Below are positions 1 through 7,030 of a DNA stretch of 21,095 nt, piece by piece; position 1 is the first letter of the stretch, and each line of letters opens with the position of its first letter. The stretch spans positions 1 through 21,095 of the forward strand of contig JAOXYB010106048.1 of assembly GCA_028565635.1 (NCBI GenBank). The letters run 5' to 3'. A model generated the notes under the pieces. That model was not told the origin of the DNA. It saw only the letters and a program-made list of their open reading frames with translations, and made no database searches. Position numbers and translations under genes: made by a program. Source of the stretch: Phoronis ovalis. Taxonomy: Eukaryota; Phoronida; Phoronidae.

Positions 1-54
1 TTCCTAGACTTTGAATGGCAGTACCCCCCGGGAGTGGCAGAGGCTGGCAGTTGC
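1..54 (-). CDS. EH-protein exon 6, partial at window edge
   Basis: With acceptor ttgacaag the exon starts in the required phase and reads NCQPLPLPGGTAIQSLG with no stop to the window edge. It resembles the proline-containing tail after intersectin EH domains (GQPLPPxLPP). The polypyrimidine tract is weak, so the exact boundary is tentative. Confidence 0.55.
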
Positions 55-3000
55 CTTGTCAATTGAAGGGCACTTCATCAATGTGCCAGTTGTACATATA
101 TTTCTTTGAGTAGGATTTTTGAATAATGGTTGGAAATCTAAAATATTTTGAAGGAAATATTTTACAAAAAAAGTGATTAAGATAATTCAAAACTCCTTAC
201 CATTGCTTACTAATTTGGCTAAGTGACAAGCAACAGAAAATTCTTGAATATTGAGTTGACTGTCACGGTCCCTATCAGACCAGTTCCATATAACTGCTAA
301 TATATCTGGTGGAAGCATAAAGGACTCGAACACATTTCTCAAATTAGCACCTGGAAAGTAAAACACAAAGAATTTTCTGTACATGACTGATTTAAAGTTT
401 TTCACATTTTACCTAAATAAATATGTTCATATTTTTTTCTATAACTAACTGACACAACTTCACTAATTGAACAGAAGGTCTGTCATTGAAAGTCTTTTTA
501 ATGACTCAAGTTAGAATTTCTAGTCTCATTCACCTAAGGGTTTTAGGAGAAAATGCCTCATTTAAGGAATAGCTCAATTCAATAGCATAAAAAATAACAT
601 TTTTTGAAAAAATTCTCTGCACCTAGGTGTACTAATAAGATTCTATTTGCATTTTTTAACTCGTAGAGAATCTTGAAAAAAAATTGTCAAGCTATTTATG
701 GTATACAAGAATAAAATACAACTTTACCCACAAAATATACTATTTTTAAGTTGTATAAATGGTGATTTAGCACATATTCCTCCTGGAGTGGCAAAACTGA
801 AAAACTACAATTAGGTCCTTCAGAGCTTCTATTTAGACAAATGTGATACATACCTTTAACATGTCCTTCATCATTATTCTCTTCGAAAACTTGACTGTAG
901 CTATCATATTCTTCTGTTGTCATTGTACATAATGGCAGAACATTTATGGAATGTAAATCGGTTTCTGATAGATCTTGAGGTAGTTTATTTCCCTGAATTT
1001 TTTGAGTAGTTAGAATGGAAGCTGTGATGAATTCCTGAAGATCTAGTAAGTTGTCATTACTTGTATCTGCAAGATTCCTGTAATTGTAATTTTTTTTAAA
1101 GTATTACATTTAGTATGTTACGCAAAACATTAATTCTGTATTAAAGGGGTTTAGCAGTCCACCAGTAGCCAACTGACTTTGATACATTGTAGAAAACACT
1201 CCATAAGCCTGAATTTGGGAAAATGTACCCATGTGATAAATCAAATGGGTTTCCTAAAGTACCATTCCTGGGTCCAGGTAGCTATATAAGCAGGATACAA
1301 ATTAATACTCGGGGAGATAAAGACTGACGGAGTAGGTCCATTTTTTGGGGTTTATGTATAGAGGATGTCCAGTTTTTATATCTCAGGTAATTGTGTAAAT
1401 TTAATTTTACCTATAGAGGATGTGGCGTGTTTTTCTATAGTATCAAAGAACTCCGTAAAAATGAGATGTTGCGTATGAAAAAAATCTAAAAGCAACTTAC
1501 TTTACTACCTTTCTACTACTTTTCTGTCTAATTTGTTTGGTATACTTGTAGAGGATCGATGCCAAGAGGATGACAGCATCCAAAAAGCAGGATAATTTTT
1601 GAACAGAACATACAATTTTTGGGTTAGTATAGAGGATGTCCCAAAAAAATGGAAAATTTTGGTATAGAGGAAGTCAGTTGGTTGTGGTCCCAGTTGAGCA
1701 TACTCATATATATAAAAATTAAGTAAGCTCCAGGGAAGGTAACAATATTAGGGATTCATACACATAATGAACTCTGAAAGGCTTTAAGTTAGTAAATATA
1801 TTTAATGTTCAATATAGGCACTAAGCTGTTTGTATACAGTATAAGTGGGCAATTTAATTTCATATGTAAACAATTTTATATTAATACTGTATTCTATTTC
1901 ATGTCATATGCTTATAAATCTGAGTATACACACTTATGACAATTCTTAGACTTGGCATACATACCCATTATCACATTTTGCCAGTACTGCAAATTACATA
2001 TTGTAGTTTTTATGGTCTCGATATATTGACGTGTATGATATATATTTTAACCTATGTTTTAGCAAATTTAATAAATGATGTGAGATACACATATAAAAGC
2101 ATTTATTTTAGAAACTAAGGTAATATCCTAAACTTTACAATCATGTGACCTTAAAATATACAAAACGCATTTTTAAAAAATCAAAATTTGAGAAACAGTT
2201 TGGTAGATCTATAGGTAAAGATGCTTTGTCAAAGATTCAAATGTATGTATAGGGGTTTTTAACTTATATTTTTTTTAAAATTAAAGTTCAAAAACACATT
2301 TTTTTCCAAAATGACCGTTTATCAGATCATGAGAATATTCTTAATCTTTTAGATTTATGAAGCGAAATAGATATAATTACATAATATAATGAATAAAAGA
2401 GATATGCTGCTGTAACACCTGTGATATACAAGTATGAACATTATTTCACAACTATTTAGGGAATTAGTTAAAGGTTTTCAACAAGTGTTGAGAAATATTT
2501 CATACATTAAGTTTAATGAGTAGCCATTAAATAATTTATTAGTCTCATGATTTTTTAACATGATTTTATGAAAAATATTTATTATGTTGTGTGTTTTTAT
2601 GGCATAGTCGAATTATATGTAATTTTGCTTAGCACCAGCATTGAGTTCATTTTGGTTGGTGAATATATATAGACTTATAAGATTACAGTAAAGTAAAGAA
2701 TTCCATTAGAAGAGTACCTTTTTTACCTACCATATCTGACTTAGAATCCGCAACGGAAGTCCTGAACGCAAAAATAAATCTCTGGCATTATTTGCTGAAA
2801 AGGTACAAAAGAACATCTTCAACAAACAAAAAAGATAGATTGCATGTGTAGAGTCTGCACATCGCTGCAAGCGGTTACATACCAGAAAGTAATTGTCATA
2901 GCAAACGTTTATAAGCAAATGTTGATTTTTTATTTCTGTACGTTACACAGAAGTTGTTTATGAAACATGAACCAAAAAAAAAACATGACAATTATTACCA

Positions 3001-6000
3001 TTTCCCAAATACAAAAATATAGCAGTTTAGTTTAATAGTGTGTACCTGGTAACACGCTTTCCACTGGCCCTTGTTCATAAAACAAAGTTGTGTAATAAGA
3101 TTTTTCTTCATGACTGACTTCCGTAAATTCTGCAACAACAATGAAAAATCTATAATTATAACCATCACACATAATAATGTATGGTGTAATATTTCAAAGT
3201 TTGTGAGAGGATTAAAAAAATGTAGATGAAAAAAGCACTGAATTTAAAGTGATGATATTGTTAAAATCTATTTGAATAATTTCCACATTTGATTTAGATT
3301 ACTATGTCAGTTGATGTATAGCAGTTAATTTTGGTGTGGCAAAATATTGTCAGATATTAATTTATAAATTATGAACTCATCAGACTGTGAAAGGGGGGTA
3401 AATGCCTATTTTATATAGTCCCAGATGTAATCTGTGATTTTTATCTATATTTTATGCTTATATTTAAACAGTATTTATAAGGGGTACATGCCTTAGATTC
3501 TGTATCATGTGAACTTTTATTATAGTGCCTTTCACCAACATATAGTGGTCACTGTACATGCATTAAAGTCAATCAAAAGTTGCTTTACATAATTAATGAA
3601 ATACCTAGGACATCATTAGGTTATTTTAAAAGAAATATTTAGTAATTATGTACCTGCATGCTGAGTACATTGTCATAATCTCTGTCAGATATGTTTAAGA
3701 TTAATGGTAGTGTTATGATTTCAACATGACTGAAGGGATGACATTACAGTACAGCACCCTCATAACAAGGACACCACATAAAAATCCTTGATCTGGAAAA
3801 TTTTGCAAATACAAGTAGTATTCATATTTTACGTTGAGTCCATAATGCAAAATGATTAGCTTGATGCCAGAAAAACTAATGCTGTAAAACTGTAAATAAG
3901 GGAGCACAGGTTAGTAAATGATTAATGCAGTGACAAAACATATTATAATTAGCCCATTTATATTATGAGTCACTTACATACATACTATAAACTATTTAAG
4001 GGAAACTCTACAACATCATTTTGTTGAAATTGCTAGTGTATGATTACTTCGTTCAAATATTCAGTGACTAACAAAATATTGTGCACAGTATCCTAGCATT
4101 TAATTCATATCATTAGATAGTATAAACAGGTTGTTAAATCTTCATAAATGTAAGAAACTAATAATTAACATTTCCCAAATTCAACAAATGGAATACAGTT
4201 GAAAGTCTTAAATTATTACTTTTATTTCTACCAGTTATGTTATAATTATTCAAAATAGCATTTAGTATACACTACCTGTATGTGCATTGTAAGATGTACA
4301 TACTATGTATGTATTTAAAAGTGCATAGCATAGCTATCTGATGGTAAGGGAAAATAAATGCATTTAAAGAATTATCTTTACTGATGTATGGTATGCATTT
4401 AACAATGTAATTTTATCTCATACATACACTAATTGTATTCTTGTTCAGAAAATCATTCTAGTGGAAAACCTACTTTTACTTAAGGGTAAATGTAGCAAAG
4501 GCTTCAAAATAAATAACAAATTCCCTTGTTTGACATGAATCAATACAATTTGTTTCTTCTTCCTCCTTAACTATGAAATTTACCTAACAGATATATACCT
4601 GTAAGCAATTATTGAAAATATAATGTTCTGTTACTTGGCAACAAACATATAGAAAATAAAATCTTCTTAAGGTAAAAAACCTAATTACAGGTAAGATTTG
4701 TAGTACTATGTAATAATAAATTAAGGTAGGTGACTAGATTATATAAATTGTACTGCTTACAGATATTGTACCAGTAACTGAAGAAAAAAATGGTTATTAT
4801 ATATGTGGGATGGGGTTAAATTATTCCTCTGTGGCTTCAAGTATCAAAATGAGGACACTCCTTAAAGCAAGCTGGCATTGTGAAGCTTAGTTTTTACCAC
4901 AGGCTTCCAATATGATTTTAAGTAAGAGAGCTTGTCACAGAAAATAAGCCGTAATTTTGGAATAGCCTTGTATGCTAAATTCTGAAAGTAGATGCTTAGC
5001 TGCATCATATGAAAGTCCTGTTCCCTCCATTAATGTATCTAAACAATTATGTCTAAAGTAATCTAAATCAGTGTTCTTCACAAGCCACTGGCTATGCCTT
5101 TTCCAAGACTGTTTTTGTTAATTGGGAACACTGCTCACAGATACTTTCATGAGGCTGCACTACTTATCATTGGAGGTAATCCTATATATTACCTACTGAG
5201 GATTTGCTGCCCAGAACAGTCCCGATTTTATCCTTCTCAGTATAAATATGGGTAACAATTTCCTTCATCCTGGTATAATTATGGAAAGTTTTTATGTTTT
5301 GAGTATACGTTTGGGTTATTACTTAGTTGCCAATGTAGAAAACCAAATGGTAAAGCTAACCTTCAATACCACTGTGAAATTTTAACATAATTTTCCATGA
5401 TCGCTCATCAAAAAAACCTAACTATACACATCAAATATACCTATTCCAGGTATTTTTGTGGTTTTGGTATAATATAGGACTGTTTTTTATATTAGTGTTA
5501 TCCAGTAGGTATAAACATGGTTAGGATTTTCGGACAGCAGGTCTACCATAAAAAAAACAACCAAGTACCCCTCAGGATCATCATGTCTATTGTGAAGAAC
5601 ACTGTTTATTGGGAATGGACCTTGAAACACCAACTTTTAACCCGAAGGTATATAAGTCATATTTTCCAAGTGTAATACATAGTACATACACTATGTGAAA
5701 TGTGAACTATTGGCCAAAAACTAGTATTAGAATGAAACCAATGTTTTGTAAAGCATGAAAAATATACTATCATAATGCAAGAGCTGAAAAAGAGGGTCTA
5801 TTAAGTGGCATGTGTATATATAGTGACTTTATAAAACAACACAACGAGAATGAAACACCAGGTTGTGTGAAAAAAACGGAATCTAGTTGTATATAATTTG
5901 TACCCGGGATAACACAACATGATCTTTTGCTAACAAAAAGCACCAGCGAGACAAACTGGTGAGAGAACCAGACGTTTTATGTTCCTTAGATGGAAAAACA

Positions 6001-6785
6001 TATTATATTCATCAGTTTAATTGAGGGCTATAGGGGGGTTTTCGCGAGCAGCGAGCATTGGGGTCTGTTAAGTCCGAGCAGCGAGCATTTTCTTTTGCCG
6101 ACCTTTTTCTGTCGTTTTTTTTTGGTAACCTTTTTTCCTTCTTTTTTGGTTGTTAATTTTTCTTGTTAAGTGCGAGCATTGCCAATTTTTAAGTGCGAGC
6201 ATTGCACCTTGGAGAGTACCCCCTACCCCCCTCATAATTACAATGTCTGAATACTTTAAAACAAACGGTTAGGATTGAAAGAAAAATGTCATCTGTTTCT
6301 TTATTTATTGTAAAAGTAGTGTTCTGGTCCATTTACAGTTATCCTCTTTAGGTTACCCAACTACTACAGTAAACCCTCATTCCAAAAACTTGGGTGCCTG
6401 GTGGGGGTTTATATGCAATGGACCGTGCAGTAGCCTGTTTGAATTCAACCCCCAGATTTTGTTTTAAACTATAAAGCACCTATATGGATAGTACTTATTG
6501 AATTTAAGATTACTGGTTTTCTAAGGCAATTAGTTAATTAATACTAATTTACAAAGCGGAAGAGTGTTTAATTTTTAGTATTTCATTCACTTCTCTCGCG
6601 TCTCACTTTCTACAAATCAAGACTAAAAAATCAACCTCCATTGGCATTGAGACTGTAGTTTGTGAAATGATCAACGCACTAGTTAAATGTAAAATTTAAC
6701 CACAAAATGTACAAGACATCTCACTTAATTCCTATTTTCCTTTCATACACTGTATGTTTAACTCACCAATCCCTCCTTTTTCCAT
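1..6785 (-). CDS. Two-EH-domain endocytic adaptor-like protein (intersectin/EPS15 class), 5' part, spliced
   Basis: Six minus-strand exons, 6767-6785, 3046-3129, 2731-2794, 854-1077, 201-350 and 1-54, join in phase (595 nt, 198 codons plus one base, no stop) and run off the left edge. The product starts MEKGGIEFTEVSHEEK. EH domain 1 covers about residues 10-90, with SGLPLRILSQIW and EF-hand loop DTSNDNLLDLQE (60-71). EH domain 2 covers about 110-190, with LPPDILAVIW and loop DRDRDSQLNIQE (156-167). W56 and W152 sit where EH domains have the tryptophan of the NPF-binding pocket. Both second EF-hand loops look able to bind calcium; the first loops are degenerate. Known EH proteins bind NPF motifs in endocytosis. 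The linker between the domains is only about 20 residues, shorter than in intersectin, and EPS15 has three EH domains, so no symbol is given. The C-terminal part that would decide the family lies outside the window. Confidence 0.85.
201..350 (-). CDS. EH-protein exon 5, core of EH domain 2
   Basis: 150 nt encoding ANLRNVFESF, LPPDILAVIWNW, the loop DRDRDSQLNIQE and FSVACHLAKLVSN. The acceptor is tactttccag and the donor gtaagg. All EH hallmarks are present: LPxxxL, IW, the DxDxD calcium loop and the terminal EF. Confidence 0.9.
351..853. other. EH-gene intron 5, no distinct content
   Basis: AT-rich intron between exons 4 and 5 of the minus-strand gene. I see ordinary splice signals and no repeat, RNA gene or conserved coding signal. 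Confidence 0.6.
854..1077 (-). CDS. EH-protein exon 4, end of EH1, linker, start of EH2
   Basis: 224 nt. It begins at the split Trp with NLADTSNDNLLDLQEF, a canonical EF-hand loop ending in Glu. It continues through a short linker (GNKLPQDLSETDL) into MTTEEYDSYSQVFEE, the first helix of EH2. The acceptor is ttacag and the donor gtatgt. The first EF-hand loop of EH2 (ENNDEGHVKG) lacks canonical ligand spacing. Confidence 0.9.
1078..2730. other. EH-gene intron 4 with a short-repeat cluster
   Basis: A 1.65-kb intron. Its exon-proximal third holds the TATAGAGGATGTC cluster, listed separately. The rest (about 1700-2700) is plain AT-rich sequence; a 60-codon open frame at 1936-2118 shows no family similarity and is taken as chance. 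Confidence 0.6.
1357..1675. repeat. Cluster of TATAGAGGATGTC motifs
   Basis: Six related copies in about 320 bp: TATAGAGGATGTCC at 1357-1370 and again at 1628-1641, TATAGAGGATGT at 1412-1423, and variants at 1546-1560 (TTGTAGAGGATCGAT), 1564-1576 (AAGAGGATGACAG) and 1663-1675 (TATAGAGGAAGTC). Spacing is irregular, so this is not a simple tandem array. It looks like the internal subrepeats of an interspersed non-autonomous element. The boundaries are unknown. Confidence 0.6.
2731..2794 (-). CDS. EH-protein exon 3, middle of EH domain 1
   Basis: 64 nt encoding ANNARDLFLRSGLPLRILSQIW. The acceptor is ccttttcag and the donor gtaggt. The codon for the conserved Trp (TG|G) is split across the next intron. 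This is the diagnostic SGLPxxxLxxIW core of the EH family. Confidence 0.9.
3046..3129 (-). CDS. EH-protein exon 2, first helices of EH domain 1
   Basis: It encodes FTEVSHEEKSYYTTLF and on to VLP (residues 8-34). The acceptor is ttgttgcag and the donor gtacac. 'VSHEEKSYYTTLF' matches the usual EH start, in which a short helix precedes the first, non-canonical EF-hand. It follows a 3.6-kb first intron. Confidence 0.82.
5069..5604. mobile_element. Possible hAT-type non-autonomous element (MITE), 536 bp
   Basis: Perfect 15-bp terminal inverted repeats, CAGTGTTCTTCACAA at 5069-5083 and its complement TTGTGAAGAACACTG at 5590-5604, bound 536 bp with no open frame. CAGTG at the tip is typical of hAT-superfamily ends. 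The expected 8-bp target duplication is not evident (left flank atctaaat, right flank tttattgg), so the assignment is tentative and the copy may be old. Confidence 0.5.
6022..6234. repeat. Short element with repeated GCGAGCA / GCGAGCATTG
   Basis: GCGAGCA occurs as a direct tandem at 6044-6050 and 6051-6057, as CGAGCA plus GCGAGCA at 6075-6087, and singly at 6172-6178 and 6194-6200, mostly followed by ATT(G). The block is GC-rich for its surroundings. Its ends are G-rich and C-rich in opposite sense (TGAGGG near 6022, CCCTCA near 6229-6234) with TAAT on both sides. This suggests a small inserted element with rough inverted ends and a 4-bp target duplication. It matches no element I can name. 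Confidence 0.5.
6767..6785 (-). CDS. EH-protein exon 1 (start codon, 19 nt)
   Basis: On the minus strand this reads ATG GAA AAA GGA GGG ATT G, followed directly by the strong donor gtgagt. The start has A at -3 and G at +4, a good Kozak context. The single leftover G joins the next exon to give GAA (E7), keeping the EH frame. The exon is very short and was found by the phase and donor match, so an upstream alternative start cannot be excluded. Confidence 0.72.
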
Positions 6786-6966
6786 GATCTTTATATGTTA
6801 CCCTCAGATATTTTAGAAAAACAGGTGCTGTGCCATTTGCCCACCTGCAACCAGGAACATGACAACATGACCTTTGCCTTATCAGGTCAATCTCGTTGGT
6901 GAACGAGATCTCGCGTGTGACCCACCATCTTGTGACTGAGGAAGCTGGTATTTTCTTATCTCTGAA
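6786..6966. promoter_or_regulatory. Bidirectional promoter between the EH gene and ATP6V0B
   Basis: Only 181 bp separate the two divergent start codons, so both 5' UTRs and the core promoters must lie here unless there are upstream non-coding exons. The interval has several CpGs, unlike the introns around it. It contains TCTCGTT (6891-6897) with its exact inverted copy AACGAGA (6902-6908), the 10-bp palindrome CGAGATCTCG (6904-6913), and CCCACCATCTT (6921-6931), the complement of a YY1-like AAGATGG box. I see no TATA box at a useful position. Confidence 0.7.
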
Positions 6967-7030
6967 ATGGCTTACGGAGGGATCTACGGTGTTGGTTATG
7001 GCGTCTTTTATGGCGTATTAATACTTATAG
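6967..7030 (+). CDS. ATP6V0B: ATP6V0B exon 1
   Basis: Encodes [21 protein letters not shown] plus one base of the next Gly codon; donor gtatgt. Frame readthrough past the donor to 7185 has no family similarity. Confidence 0.9.

Larger units (their letters stand above)
3130..6766. other. EH-gene intron 1, 3.6 kb, with inserted repeats
   Basis: This separates the 19-nt start exon from the first EH-coding exon. It holds a hAT-like foldback element (5069-5604) and a GCGAGCA-repeat element (about 6022-6234). The stretch 3130-5060 is AT-rich and I see nothing convincing in it. Long first introns often carry enhancers, but none is recognisable here. Confidence 0.55.

Noticed and set aside
3370-3403. 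Minus-strand SDEFIIYKLIS after a good acceptor-like site (ctttcacag)
   Set aside because: There is no donor before the in-frame stop, and it does not join to a neighbouring exon.
3655-3727. Minus-strand string reading ISDRDYDNVLSMQ, like an EF-hand loop, with acceptor- and donor-like ends (gtacat)
   Set aside because: It lies in intron 1 of the EH gene, its phase fits neither exon 1 nor exon 2, and the residues before it lack the LPxxxLxxIW spacing. Inclusion would break the EH frame, so I take it as chance or an old remnant.
3713-3907. Minus-strand open frame with ISFSGIKLIILHYGL, faintly EH-like
   Set aside because: The spacing between the Gly and GL is two residues short and there is no LP or IW; AT-rich chance is more likely.
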